Shown: positions 14,494-22,722, counted from the stretch's first letter. The stretch is 64,000 nucleotides of DNA from DASXSB01 sp036506275 (GCA_036506275.1 DASXSB010000039.1:62001-126000), one strand, 5' to 3'. Numbers and translations are program-made. Notes: generated by a model from the sequence alone, not told the origin.

Positions 14494-15891
14494 TCACTCC
14501 GCGGCAGGGAGGCGAATGACGAAGCGGGCGCCGCCCTCGGGCACCTCGTCGAGCGTCAGCGTGCCGCCGTGAGCGGCCACGATCGATCGCGTGATGGCGA
14601 GGCCGAGCCCGGTGCCACCACTCTCGCGATCGCGGGCGGCGTCGAGGCGCACGAACGGCTCGAACACGCGTGCGCGGTCCTCGGGTGGGATGCCGGGCCC
14701 CGTATCACGCACGCTGAGGAGGCCGGTGTGGTCCTCGCGGGTGACGTTGAGCGTGACGAGACCGCCCGCCGGCGTGTAGTTCACGGCGTTCTCGACGAGG
14801 TTCAGCGCGGCCCGCCGGAGGGCGGCGGCATGGCCGCGCACCTTGACGGGGTCGCCGACGTCGATGCGCACGGTGACTCCGCGGGCCGTGCCCAGTCGCA
14901 CGCCGACGTCGACGACCTCGAGGGCGAGCTGGTCGAGGTCGATCGGGAGATGCGACGCGACGGTGTCGCTCGAGCGCGCCACCATCAGAAGATCTTCCGC
15001 AAGCCGGATGAGATGGTTCACCTCGTCGAGGCTGGCCACGAGCACGGCGCGGTATTCCTCGGTGGAGCGTGCGGCCCGGAGCGCCACTTCCAGCCCGCCC
15101 TTGAGGGCGGTGAGGGGAGTGCGGAGCTCATGGGCGGCGTCGGCGGAGAAGCGGCGCATCTCCACGAAGGCCGCCTCCAGTCGCGCAAACATGTCGTTCA
15201 GAGTCTCCGCGAGCCGATCCAGCTCGTCCCCGGTGCCGCGCAGCGACAGTCGCCGACTGAGATCCTCCGCCTCGATGCGGCGGGCGGTGATGGCGAGGGC
15301 GTCCATGGGCTTGAGCGCCTTGCGCGCCATCAGGCTGCCGCCGACCACGCCGAGGCCCAGGCCGAGAGGCACGAGTACGAGCAGCGTCTCCGCGTACCGC
15401 AGGAGCGTCTGATGCGTGCGGGCGAGCGAGACTCCGACCTGGATGATTTCGGCGGCCTCGCCCTTGCGAAGCACCGGCATCGTCACCACGCGCACGCGCT
15501 CCTGTCCGAGCGTCGTCGTCTCGAACGAGCGTTGGCCGCCGGCCGCCTTCCGGCGCGCGGTCGACGACATCCGGAGAGGGAGGCTCTCCAGACGCGGCGA
15601 CCAGTACGTGCGCTCGCCCCGCGCGTCGACGATCTGCACGAACTGTTTGCCGAAGCCGGAGTCGAGGTTGACGCTGGCCGCCATGCCACGGGTGGCGTCG
15701 GGACCGGGAGCGGCGGCATCGCGGATCACCCTGGCGACCCCGAGGAGGGAGCGGTCGACGTCCTCGACGATGGCGCGCGCGAGGAGCGAGTACGAGAGGC
15801 CGCTGACCACGACGAGGATCAGGAACAGCACCGTCGTGTACCAGAGCGTCAGGCGCGTCTTGATGGAGGTGGGCGCCAGGCGGTAGCTCAC
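14494..15891 (-). CDS. OmpR-system sensor histidine kinase
   Basis: Classical sensor kinase, 465 residues. Two membrane helices (about 15-37 and about 165-187) flank a periplasmic sensor. A HAMP region follows, then HisKA with FSADAAHELRTPLTALKGGLEV, N-box RRAALNLVENAVNYTP, and G-boxes DTGPGIP and GTGLGLAITRS. The start is the GTG at 15891, overlapping the regulator stop (GTGA), the usual regulator-first order. The same architecture is seen in CusS/QseC-type kinases. The signal is unknown; the downstream OsmC suggests redox or thiol stress (inference). Confidence 0.93.
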   Translation of the reverse strand: MSYRLAPTSIKTRLTLWYTTVLFLILVVVSGLSYSLLARAIVEDVDRSLLGVARVIRDAAAPGPDATRGMAASVNLDSGFGKQFVQIVDARGERTYWSPRLESLPLRMSSTARRKAAGGQRSFETTTLGQERVRVVTMPVLRKGEAAEIIQVGVSLARTHQTLLRYAETLLVLVPLGLGLGVVGGSLMARKALKPMDALAITARRIEAEDLSRRLSLRGTGDELDRLAETLNDMFARLEAAFVEMRRFSADAAHELRTPLTALKGGLEVALRAARSTEEYRAVLVASLDEVNHLIRLAEDLLMVARSSDTVASHLPIDLDQLALEVVDVGVRLGTARGVTVRIDVGDPVKVRGHAAALRRAALNLVENAVNYTPAGGLVTLNVTREDHTGLLSVRDTGPGIPPEDRARVFEPFVRLDAARDRESGGTGLGLAITRSIVAAHGGTLTLDEVPEGGARFVIRLPAAE

Positions 15892-16568
15892 GCGTCGTCC
15901 ACCTTGAGGACGTAGCCGGCGCCGCGCACGGTGTGGAGCAGCCGGCGCTCGCCGGGTCCATCGACCTTTCGCCGCAGATACCCGACGTAGACGTCGATGA
16001 TGTTGCTCTCGGTGTCGAAGTCGACGCCCCACACGTGCTCGGCGAGCATGGCCCGGGTGAGGATGCGGCCGACGTTGCGCAGGAAGTATTCGAGGAGCGC
16101 GTGCTCCCGCGTGGTGAGCGTGATGCGTCGCGGTCCCCGGTTGACGGCGCGGGTGGCGGGATCCAGGGTGAGGTCGGCGATGCGCAGGACCGGCGAGCGC
16201 TGTCCGCTCCCGCGGCGAAGCAGCGCGCGCACGCGGGCGAGAAACTCGTCGAAGGAGAACGGCTTGGTGAGGTAGTCGTCGGCGCCGAGATCGAGGCCCT
16301 TCACCTTGTCGGCGATGCTGTCGCGCGCCGTCAGCACGAGGGCGGGCGTGGGCACGGCGTGCGTGCGCGCCAGCTTCAGAAGGGCGAAGCCGTCGAGCCC
16401 GGGCAACATGAGGTCGAGCACGACGAGGTCGAAGGGGGGATCCTGGACGAGGAGATCACGGGCGAGCGTGCCCTCGTGGGCCACCTCCACCGTGTAGCCT
16501 TCTTCCTTCAATCCCTGCCGGATGAAGCTCGCGACTTTCCGCTCATCCTCGACCACGAGAATCCGCAT
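15888..16568 (-). CDS. OmpR-family response regulator
   Basis: Regulator of 226 residues. Receiver 1-118 with VVEDE, phospho-Asp52 in VVLDLMLPG and Lys in TKPFSF; winged helix about 130-222 with LTTREHALLEYFLRNVGRILTRAMLAEHVW and IDVYVGYLRRKVD. ATG at 16568 is preceded by GGAGGAGG; longer in-frame starts lack this. Its leader holds one half of a mirror-image array of 11-bp-spaced boxes (16809-16913), the layout OmpR-type dimers bind, so autoregulation is likely. Confidence 0.95.
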   Translation of the reverse strand: MRILVVEDERKVASFIRQGLKEEGYTVEVAHEGTLARDLLVQDPPFDLVVLDLMLPGLDGFALLKLARTHAVPTPALVLTARDSIADKVKGLDLGADDYLTKPFSFDEFLARVRALLRRGSGQRSPVLRIADLTLDPATRAVNRGPRRITLTTREHALLEYFLRNVGRILTRAMLAEHVWGVDFDTESNIIDVYVGYLRRKVDGPGERRLLHTVRGAGYVLKVDDA

Positions 16569-16808
16569 CGCGCGCTCGCCTCCTCCGGGGGCGCTCGTGC
16601 CGATCGAGACGGTGGTGCCGCTCAGCATGCGCGCACGCGACGGGCCGGCCGGACCGCGCGCGGCCCGGCGTGACGGCACCCGCCCCCGGATTGGACGATC
16701 TCACTTCGGAGGCTCCTATACCAGGAGATGCCCTCCATCGCCTCTCCCCTCTCTCGATCCATGGCGGTCGTATCCGGACTCTCGTCGGAGAGGAGGCTAC
16801 GGCCCGGA

Positions 16809-16913
16809 CATGAGCAAGGGATGAGATCGCGATGAGAAGACTCTTAGGATCGAGGTCGCCCGCGCGCGCCCGCTCCTAAGAAGTTTCTCATCGTCGTCTC
16901 ATGGTCGCTTCAT
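16809..16913. promoter_or_regulatory. divergent array of six TCTCAT boxes at 11-bp spacing
   Basis: Left set on the minus strand: TCTCATC, TCTCATC, GCTCATG, with ATGAG cores starting at 16810, 16821 and 16832. Right set on the plus strand: TCTCATC (16886), TCTCATG (16897), CTTCATG (16908). Both sets have an exact 11-bp period and are near mirror images separated by about 48 bases that include CTTAGGA/TCCTAAG. Direct repeats at one helical turn are the hallmark of OmpR/PhoB-type sites. They lie between the regulator gene (left) and the DUF1344 gene (right). The 315-base gap 16680-16994 holds nothing else I recognise. Confidence 0.7.
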
Positions 16914-16994
16914 GTGGCCGGCCTACGCTCCAGCGAGAGAGGACGGCACCACTGGCAAGCTCGGCTGACGCCGAGCAGAACACGGGAGGAATCG

Positions 16995-17279
16995 ATGAGG
17001 CATTACGGCATGCAGTTCGTGGTGGCAGCGGGTCTGGTGTTGATGACGGGCACGGTGTGGGCGGACGGTCCCAGCGCTGCGTATTCCGGCGAGCTCGAGG
17101 GTACGGTCCGCGACGTCAACCGGGCTCAGCAGGTGATCATCCTCGATGACGGCACCGAGCTGTCGGTGGCCTCGCCCGCGCAGCTCGACAACGTCGAGCC
17201 GGGCCGCGACGTCCACGTCGGCTTCGTGGAGGACTACGGCCGCAAGACCATCGAGTGGATCGATGTCATCGGGCAATAG
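16995..17279 (+). CDS. DUF1344-type small secreted protein
   Basis: A 94-residue exported protein: signal MRHYGMQFVVAAGLVLMTG ending at VWADG, then a small beta-barrel-like domain with EGTVRDVNRAQQVIILDDGTELSV and VHVGFVEDYG, the DUF1344 pattern. Function unknown. ATG 16995 has GGGAGGA upstream. It faces the two-component operon across the 11-bp box array and is probably its target. The AraC gene follows immediately. Confidence 0.8.
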   Translation: MRHYGMQFVVAAGLVLMTGTVWADGPSAAYSGELEGTVRDVNRAQQVIILDDGTELSVASPAQLDNVEPGRDVHVGFVEDYGRKTIEWIDVIGQ

Positions 17280-17282
17280 GTG

Positions 17283-17747
17283 ATGGAGATGGGAAACCTC
17301 TCATCGTCCGCGGATCAGTCGACCGTGAACCAAGACGTTCGCCTCTCGTTGTCGCCGGCAGCAACGGGGGGCCTTCCGGGGGCGCGGCTGCGCCGCGTCA
17401 CCGAGTACATCGAGGAGCACGTAGCGCGTGCGCTGCCCGTCCGGGAGCTGGGGGCGGTGGCGCACATGAGCCGGTATCACTTCTCTCGCCTCTTCAAGCG
17501 GAGCACCGGACTGTCCCCGCACCGTTTCGTGGTACAGCGGCGTGTCGACCGCGCGTGTGCCCTCCTCGCGGCGGGCGAGCTGCCCGTGGCGGCGGTGGCG
17601 CGTACGGTCGGATTTCGGACCGCCACCCATTTCGCAACGGTGTTTCGTCGAGTGACGGGGAGCCCGCCCACCGTCTACCGCACGGCCATGGCCGAGCGAT
17701 ATCGTCGCGCGCGCGACTCCGCGCCGACGTCCAATGTCGCTTCGTGA
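17283..17747 (+). CDS. short AraC-family transcriptional regulator
   Basis: A regulator of about 154 residues made almost entirely of the AraC/XylS double helix-turn-helix: RVTEYIEEHVARALPVRELG, MSRYHFSRLFKRSTGLSPHRFV, then AVARTVGFRTATHFATVFRRVTGSPP. There is no sensor domain, so it resembles SoxS/MarA-size activators. Start codons at 17280 (GTG), 17283 and 17289 are all possible; GGTGATGGAG before 17289 is the best ribosome site. It starts directly after the DUF1344 stop and is likely in that transcript. Confidence 0.9.
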   Translation: MEMGNLSSSADQSTVNQDVRLSLSPAATGGLPGARLRRVTEYIEEHVARALPVRELGAVAHMSRYHFSRLFKRSTGLSPHRFVVQRRVDRACALLAAGELPVAAVARTVGFRTATHFATVFRRVTGSPPTVYRTAMAERYRRARDSAPTSNVAS

Positions 17748-18057
17748 CCGCGGTGGGCGCGGTGTCCTTTCGTCGATAGCAGCTTCGAGTAAACGGCGAC
17801 GCTGGTGGCCGGCCCTGCTGGCCGCCGGCGTCCTCGCCGTCGTGTCGTACGCGCTCTGGCCCGTGTCCGGCATCGGCCGCTCGAGGCCGCCCACGCCGTC
17901 GGCGGCCACGGAGCGACCGGTGGCGGTGGTGGTGGCGCCCGCCCGCGCTCTGACGCCGTCGCTTCCGCGCCGCCTTTGCGTTCGTGCTGAAAGTAACCGG
18001 GGGCACCCCAGACGTGATGCTCGCGTCCGTCAGACGACGTGGAGGTCGGGGCGATGA
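17734..18057 (+). CDS. possible small membrane protein or remnant of an efflux adaptor
   Basis: Overlapping the end of the AraC gene, this frame encodes RRRWWPALLAAGVLAVVSYALW, a clear membrane anchor, then a Pro/Ala-rich stretch and ERPVAVVVAPARA, which resembles the N-terminal approach of HlyD/RND membrane-fusion proteins. Codon use looks genuine to about 17960 and then decays into low-quality coding (RRLCVRAESNRGHP). It is best read as a truncated gene start or a short orphan anchor protein; ribosome site weak. Confidence 0.3.
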   Translation: MSLRDRGGRGVLSSIAASSKRRRWWPALLAAGVLAVVSYALWPVSGIGRSRPPTPSAATERPVAVVVAPARALTPSLPRRLCVRAESNRGHPRRDARVRQTTWRSGR

Positions 18058-18490
18058 GAAAGCTCTGGATCGGGTTCATCGCCGCCGTGATGTTTCTGGG
18101 CGGCCTGTCGGCGGGCCCGGCGCTTGCGCAGCCGCCGCATGGACGTTTCGAGGGACACGAGGTGGAGCACTGGCGGCGCGGTGACATCGCGCGCTTCCAC
18201 GAACGCGACATGGAGCGGTGGCGGGGAGGCCGCTGGTTTCACGGCGAGCACGTGGGACGACTGGGTTGGTGGTGGATCGTCGACGGCACCTGGTACTTCT
18301 ATCCCGCTCCCGTCTATCCCTATCCCGATCCTTACAGCCCGCCTGCCGTCGCTCAGGCGCCGCCCCCCGTAGTCTGCCCCCCGCGCCCCAGTACTGGTAT
18401 TACTGCGGGAGCCAGCAGGAGTACTACCCGTACATCACGAGCTGTCCGGAACCGTGGCAACCCGTTCCCGCCACGCCGACCGGCCGTTAG
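18054..18490 (+). pseudogene. secreted aromatic-rich protein with a -1 frameshift
   Basis: Begins MRKLWIGFIAAVMFLGG with a signal peptide ending at ALAQP, then RGGRWFHGEHVGRLGWWWIV and YPYPDPYSPP, typical of small tyrosine/tryptophan/proline-rich exported proteins. The expected C-terminus of this family (QYWYYCGSQQEYYPYITSC, PEPWQPVPATP) is present, but in the -1 frame. The shift must lie at 18360-18385, where two runs of six C occur. Without it the frame yields a meaningless Ser/Arg tail to 18521. A sequencing or assembly slip in a C-run is the simplest cause; true decay or programmed slippage are alternatives. GGAGGT seven bases upstream marks the start. Confidence 0.65.
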
Positions 18491-18544
18491 GCGAGTGACC
18501 CGGCGTGACCGCCATGATTGAAGAGCCGCCATTGCCGGCCCAAG

Positions 18545-19867
18545 ATGATCAGCGCCGTGACGCCGCCGAGTACGCCCGAGGCCCGGGAGGGAAAGGGACC
18601 GCCGCCGTCCCGTAACCCGTTCCGTCGCTATCTCGCCATCCTCGGCCCCGGCCTCGTGACAGGGGCCGCCGATGACGACCCGAGCGGGATCACGACCTAC
18701 TCGGTGGCGGGCGCGTCCCTCGGCTACGCGATGTTGTGGACGGCCGGGTTCACGTTCCCGCTGATGGCCGCTGTCCAGCTCGTGTGCGCGCGCATCGGTC
18801 TGGTGTCCGGCCGCGGCCTCTCCGGCGCCCTTCGCGACCACTACCCCCGCGGTGTGCTCTACGCCGCGTGTGTGCTGTTGCTCGTCGCCAACGTCTTCAA
18901 CATCGGCGCCGACCTTTCCGGCATGGCGGACGCCGTGGCGATGTTGACGGGACGGTCATCACCGTTCGTCGTCCTGCTCTTCGGCGTCGGCATCATCGTG
19001 GTCACCGTCTACTCGAAGTACCGCACCTTCGCGCGCTACCTCCGGTGGCTGACGGCGGTGTTGCTTGCCTACATCGCCGCCGCCATGCTCGCCCGGCCCC
19101 ACTGGGGCGACGTGCTGTGGGCGACATTTCTCCCGTCGTTGCGGTTCGACCGCGACTGGATGATGACGTTCGTCGGGATTCTGGGGACGACGATCTCTCC
19201 GTACCTGTTCTTCTGGCAGGCCTCCCACGAAGTGGAGGAAGAGAAGGCCAAGGGCCGAACGACCCTCGCAGAGCGCGAGGGCGCCACGCCCCAGGAGCTC
19301 GACGACGCCCGGCTCGACGTCGTGAGCGGCATGTTGTTCTCGAACGTCGTCATGTACTTCATCATCCTCACCACCGCCGTCACGCTCCACCGGGTCGGGC
19401 ACACGAACATCGCGAGCAGCCGGGAGGCGGCGGAAGCGCTGCGACCGCTCGCGGGCGAAGCGGCGGCGGTGCTGTTCGCCCTCGGGATCATCGGGACCGG
19501 TCTTCTCGCGATCCCGATCCTGGCGGGATCGGCATCGTACGCGGTGGCGGAGCTGTTCAAGTGGCGGACGGGCCTCGACTTGCGGCCATGGGCGGGCCGC
19601 CGCTTCTATCTCGTGTTCAGCCTCGCGATCACGGTCGGCATCGTCATGGACCTCTTCGGAATGGAGCCGGTCCGGATGCTGTTCCTCTCCGCCGTCCTCA
19701 ACGGCCTCCTGGCGCCCCCGTTGATGGCGCTCGTCATGCTCGTCGGCAACAATCGCAAGGTCATGGGCAAGCACGCGAACGGTTTCTGGCTCAACCTGCT
19801 CGGGTGGGGCGCCACTGCCGTCATGACGTGCGCGGGGGTCGCGCTCCTGCTCACCGGGCTACGCTGA
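18545..19867 (+). CDS. Nramp-related metal-ion transporter, variant motifs
   Basis: About 440 residues, eleven spans, LeuT-fold Nramp superfamily. Span 1 reads GAADDDPSGITTYS instead of the classical DPGN, and span 6 reads TTISPYLFFWQASHE instead of MPH. The Asp and Pro of span 1 are kept, but the metal-coordinating Asn and the span-6 Met are not. Such variants form a separate clade that includes the NRMT magnesium transporters, so manganese or iron uptake should not be assumed. A TTG at 18518 could extend the N-terminus by nine residues; ATG 18545 is used here. Confidence 0.88.
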   Translation: MISAVTPPSTPEAREGKGPPPSRNPFRRYLAILGPGLVTGAADDDPSGITTYSVAGASLGYAMLWTAGFTFPLMAAVQLVCARIGLVSGRGLSGALRDHYPRGVLYAACVLLLVANVFNIGADLSGMADAVAMLTGRSSPFVVLLFGVGIIVVTVYSKYRTFARYLRWLTAVLLAYIAAAMLARPHWGDVLWATFLPSLRFDRDWMMTFVGILGTTISPYLFFWQASHEVEEEKAKGRTTLAEREGATPQELDDARLDVVSGMLFSNVVMYFIILTTAVTLHRVGHTNIASSREAAEALRPLAGEAAAVLFALGIIGTGLLAIPILAGSASYAVAELFKWRTGLDLRPWAGRRFYLVFSLAITVGIVMDLFGMEPVRMLFLSAVLNGLLAPPLMALVMLVGNNRKVMGKHANGFWLNLLGWGATAVMTCAGVALLLTGLR

Positions 19868-19877
19868 GCCGCGCGCC

Positions 19878-20033
19878 TCACTCCCCGCCGTCGGACCGGT
19901 CGGTGCGCCCGTAGCCCCCGCGCGCGTCCTCGGAGGATGGAAAGCGCATCTGCGCGCAGCCGGACAGAACACCTGCGACCAGCAGCCATCCGATCACCGC
20001 TCCCGTGAATCGTCGCGTCGTCAGCCTGCTCAT
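19878..20033 (-). CDS. small lipoprotein (51 aa)
   Basis: Basic n-region MSRLTTRRFTG, hydrophobic core and lipobox VLSGC with Cys at about residue 25. The mature part is only about 27 residues, polar and Gly/Arg/Asp-rich (MRFPSSEDARGGYGRTD). AAGGAGAG lies seven bases before the ATG at 20033; a longer in-frame start at 20075 has no such site. Function unknown. It converges on the transporter gene, leaving 10 bases. Confidence 0.7.
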   Translation of the reverse strand: MSRLTTRRFTGAVIGWLLVAGVLSGCAQMRFPSSEDARGGYGRTDRSDGGE

Positions 20034-20219
20034 CTCGGTCTCTCCTTTCGGGGTCCGGCCTCGCTGACCGGTCATCTGTTGACGTCGACGGTGAGTCGCG
20101 CCTGTCGGCGCCGAGGTTCACGCGGGGTTTTCATGCCGGAGCGGGAGGAAGGCTCCCGTATCATGGCGACGAGTCCAGTAGAGAACGCTGACAACATTTT
20201 TGGTGGGGAGGTGGCTTTC

Positions 20220-20423
20220 TTGACCCGTCCCACGCACGACGACGTTGCACGGCGAGCCTATGATCTCTACTGCTCGCGCGGTGCGACCGACGGCCATGAC
20301 ATCGCCGACTGGCTGGAGGCTGAGCGACAGTTGGCGACCGACGACTCGCGCCCGGCCCGCGCTCGCTCCGCCGTCACGACGCCCCGCGCGCGTCAGAAAG
20401 AGCGCGCCACCGCGTCGAGATAG
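20220..20423 (+). CDS. DUF2934 protein
   Basis: Small cytoplasmic protein with the DUF2934 core HDDVARRAYDLYCSRGATDG followed by HDIADWLEAERQL, then a basic tail. The family is of unknown function and common in soil bacteria, often near stress genes. I chose TTG 20220 because GGAGGTGG lies seven bases before it; ATG 20163 and an earlier start would add residues unrelated to the family. Confidence 0.8.
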   Translation: MTRPTHDDVARRAYDLYCSRGATDGHDIADWLEAERQLATDDSRPARARSAVTTPRARQKERATASR

Positions 20424-20469
20424 CTCTTCGCGCTCGACGCCGGTGGACACCGGCTGAGCGATCAGGTTG

Positions 20470-20508
20470 AAAAACGGCGCCCCGGCTGGGGGACACGCCG
20501 GGGCGCCG
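20470..20508 (-). terminator. intrinsic terminator of the 38-aa peptide gene
   Basis: On the minus strand: a perfect 12-bp stem (CGGCGCCCCGGC with its complement) around a 10-base loop, followed directly by TTTTT. It begins 18 bases after the stop of the small gene at 20527. It is the clearest intrinsic terminator in the window. Confidence 0.9.
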
Positions 20509-20526
20509 ATCTGCGGATCGAGACAT

Positions 20527-20643
20527 CTACTTCTTCGGGGGCTGCTGGGGCTGGCCCGGCTTGCTCTGCCCGCCTCCCGGCTGCCACGGCTTCGGCTGAC
20601 CCTGACCCGGCTGACCCGGCTGACCCGGCTTGTTGTCTGGCAT
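20527..20643 (-). CDS. 38-aa Pro/Gly/Gln-rich peptide
   Basis: Tiny gene with ATG at 20643, a textbook GGAGGAGGTGA ribosome site seven bases upstream, 38 codons, TAG, and a perfect terminator 18 bases later. The product starts MPDNKPGQPGQPGQGQPK, continues PWQPGGGQSKPGQPQQPPKK and ends there; it is about 70 percent Pro, Gly, Gln and Lys, with PGQ repeats and no signal peptide or membrane span. The monocistronic layout with strong translation and termination signals suggests an abundant product. No family known to me. The 287 bases between it and the sigma-factor gene (20644-20930) hold no gene I can support. Confidence 0.75.
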   Translation of the reverse strand: MPDNKPGQPGQPGQGQPKPWQPGGGQSKPGQPQQPPKK

Positions 20644-20930
20644 GCGCGTCACCTCCTCCCGGGGTGTCTAGCGTCCATTCCAGCGTACGAACTGCACCGC
20701 GTTTCTCCCTAACTTTGCGGCGCGGGACGTCGCCGACACGCGATGGCCGCCATTGCCGCGGCGCTATCCGGTGCCTCCGGGGTCGTGACGAGGCTGGCCG
20801 CCGGGTCCTGTCGTTCGCCCCAAGCGCGCATCGGGGAAGCGAATTTCCGCGGCGCCGGGAACGGTGTCAGCGCCGTGCCGAGCGGTGGCACCAGGGGCGG
20901 CAAGGGGATTGCTCGGCGCCCACGGAGCGC

Positions 20931-22226
20931 TCAGTCGCGCTTTCGCTCCGTGCGCGACGCCGCTTCGCAGGCAACGGCGCGCGCGTCGAAAAACGTTCGC
21001 TCGCGGGGATTGTCGGCGAGGGCGAACGCTTCGCGGTAGGCGGAGGCGGCCTCCCGCCAGCGGCCGAGACGGCGGAGGAAATCGGCGTACGCGGCGGGGA
21101 GCAGATGATAGCCGCGCAGCGGCCGCGCGTCGATCGCGTCCAGCGCGGCGAGCCCCGCGTGAGGGCCGTCCGCCATGCCGATGGCAACGGCGCGGTTCAG
21201 CGCCACCACGGGCGACGGCGATGCCTCGACGAGGGCGTCGTAGAGCGCCACGATCCCCGGCCAGTCCGTGGCCTCCCACGACTCCGCGCGCGCGTGACAG
21301 GCGGCGATGGCCGCCTGGAGCTGATACGCCCCCACGCGCTCGAGCGCGCGCGCGCGTTCGAGACACTCGAGTCCGTGGGCGATCAGCGCGCGATCCCAGC
21401 GGCTCCGATCCTGATCGGCGAGGAGGACGATGTTGCCCTCCGCGTCCACGCGCGCCGACGTCCGCGACGCCTGCAGCTCCATGAGCGCGAGAAGCCCCAG
21501 CACTTCCGCCTGCTCGGGCATCAGCTCGGCCAGCATGTGTCCGAGCCGGATCGCTTCCTGGCAGAGATCCTGGCGCACGAGCGCGTCACCGCTGTGGGCG
21601 GCGTAGCCCTCGTTGAACACGAGGTAGACGACCGCCAGCACGGCGGGGAGACGCTCGGCGAGCTCGGCCGCCTCGGGCACCTCGTAGGGCAGGTGGCGGT
21701 CGCGGATGGTGCGCTTGGCGCGCACGAGACGCTGGGCGATGGTCGGCTCCGGCACGAGAAACGCGCGCGCGATCTCCGGCGTGGAGAGACCGCCTACCAG
21801 CCGGAGCGTGAGGGCGACGCGGCTCTCCGCCGGCAACGCCGGGTGGCAGCACGTGAAGATCAGGCGAAGCCGGTCGTCCGGGATCGGCTCCCGCTCGCTG
21901 ATGCCTGCACCTTCGTCCATCGTATCGAGCTCGAGGTGATAAGCGAGGGCGCCGGAATGCGTTTCCGCCCGGCGCGCGTGCCGCAAGCGATCGAGCGCGC
22001 GCCGTCGCGCCGTCGTCAGGAGCCAGGCGCCCGGACGCTGGGGGGCGCCATCGGCAGGCCAGTGGTCGAGCGCCTGCGCGAAGGCATCCTGGACGACTTC
22101 TTCGGCGGCATCGATGTCGTGGACGATCCGCAGCACGGAAGCGACCACGCGCGCGTATTCCAGGCGGAACGCCTCCGAGAGGCGCGCGCGCACGTCCGCG
22201 TCCTCCCGCGGCCGGTTCGCTCCCAC
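20931..22226 (-). CDS. ECF42-type RNA polymerase sigma factor with TPR-like C-terminal domain
   Basis: Extracytoplasmic-function sigma factor of 431 residues, more than twice the usual length because of a C-terminal helical domain. Region 2: FRLEYARVVASVLRIVHDID, AEEVVQDAFAQALDHWP; region 4: LTLRLVGGLSTPEIARAFLV, TIAQRLVRAKRTIRD. The extension (about 180-431) contains the DUF6596/TPR-like helices LAVVYLVFNEGYAAH and CQEAIRLGHMLAELMPEQAEVLGL. This is the ECF42 group, which has no anti-sigma factor and is nearly always encoded beside a DGPF/YciI protein, as here at 22279. Confidence 0.93.
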   Translation of the reverse strand: MGANRPREDADVRARLSEAFRLEYARVVASVLRIVHDIDAAEEVVQDAFAQALDHWPADGAPQRPGAWLLTTARRRALDRLRHARRAETHSGALAYHLELDTMDEGAGISEREPIPDDRLRLIFTCCHPALPAESRVALTLRLVGGLSTPEIARAFLVPEPTIAQRLVRAKRTIRDRHLPYEVPEAAELAERLPAVLAVVYLVFNEGYAAHSGDALVRQDLCQEAIRLGHMLAELMPEQAEVLGLLALMELQASRTSARVDAEGNIVLLADQDRSRWDRALIAHGLECLERARALERVGAYQLQAAIAACHARAESWEATDWPGIVALYDALVEASPSPVVALNRAVAIGMADGPHAGLAALDAIDARPLRGYHLLPAAYADFLRRLGRWREAASAYREAFALADNPRERTFFDARAVACEAASRTERKRD

Positions 22227-22278
22227 GGGAAAGATGTTATCGCCCGTGGGAGCGCCGCGCTCGTCACGCCGGGAGGCG

Positions 22279-22626
22279 TCACATCTGCCAGATCGGACGC
22301 ACCTCGACGTAGCCGGTCTCGCGCAGCGGAACCTTCTTCGCCCACTCGATCGCTTCCTGCTTGCTGCCGCACTCGATCAAGTAGAATCCGCCCAGGATCT
22401 CCTTCGTCTCCGCGAAGGGGCCGTCCATGACGTGGCGCTGTCCCGCCTTGACGCGGACGCGGCTCGCATCCGCTTCCGGGCGCAGCCGACTCGCCTCGAT
22501 GAACTTGCCGGCCGCGCGCAGCTCCTCTCCAAACCGCATGTGGCCCTGGATCAAAGACTCCATCTCCGCCTTCGGTGTCTGGGCGTCGGCCTTTTCCTCG
22601 CCGCAGATCAGCAACATGTAGCGCAT
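22279..22626 (-). CDS. DGPF/YciI-like protein, partner of ECF42
   Basis: A 115-residue ferredoxin-like-fold protein: MRYMLLICGEE at the start, HVMDGPFAETKEILGGFYLIEC in the centre (the DGPF motif) and a final YVEVRPIW. Such proteins are the conserved genomic partners, and likely targets or modulators, of ECF42 sigma factors. ATG 22626 has GAGGAGGT upstream. It precedes the sigma-factor gene in the same direction by 52 bases. Confidence 0.92.
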   Translation of the reverse strand: MRYMLLICGEEKADAQTPKAEMESLIQGHMRFGEELRAAGKFIEASRLRPEADASRVRVKAGQRHVMDGPFAETKEILGGFYLIECGSKQEAIEWAKKVPLRETGYVEVRPIWQM

Positions 22627-22722
22627 GGGACCTCCTCTATCGTCGTGTGGCCGCGACGCGGCCTTCACCCAGTACGACGCCGACGACAGCCTCGGATCGA
22701 CATCGCGCGGCCGGGTGGGGGA

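Noticed and set aside
20467..20712. 81-codon plus-strand frame rich in Leu/Arg
   Set aside because: Opposite strand of the 38-aa gene and its terminator; repeats of RLTRLTRL only mirror the PGQ codons.
20664..22430. 588-codon plus-strand open frame
   Set aside because: Antisense shadow of the ECF42 sigma factor; no recognisable domain and amino-acid composition typical of such shadows.
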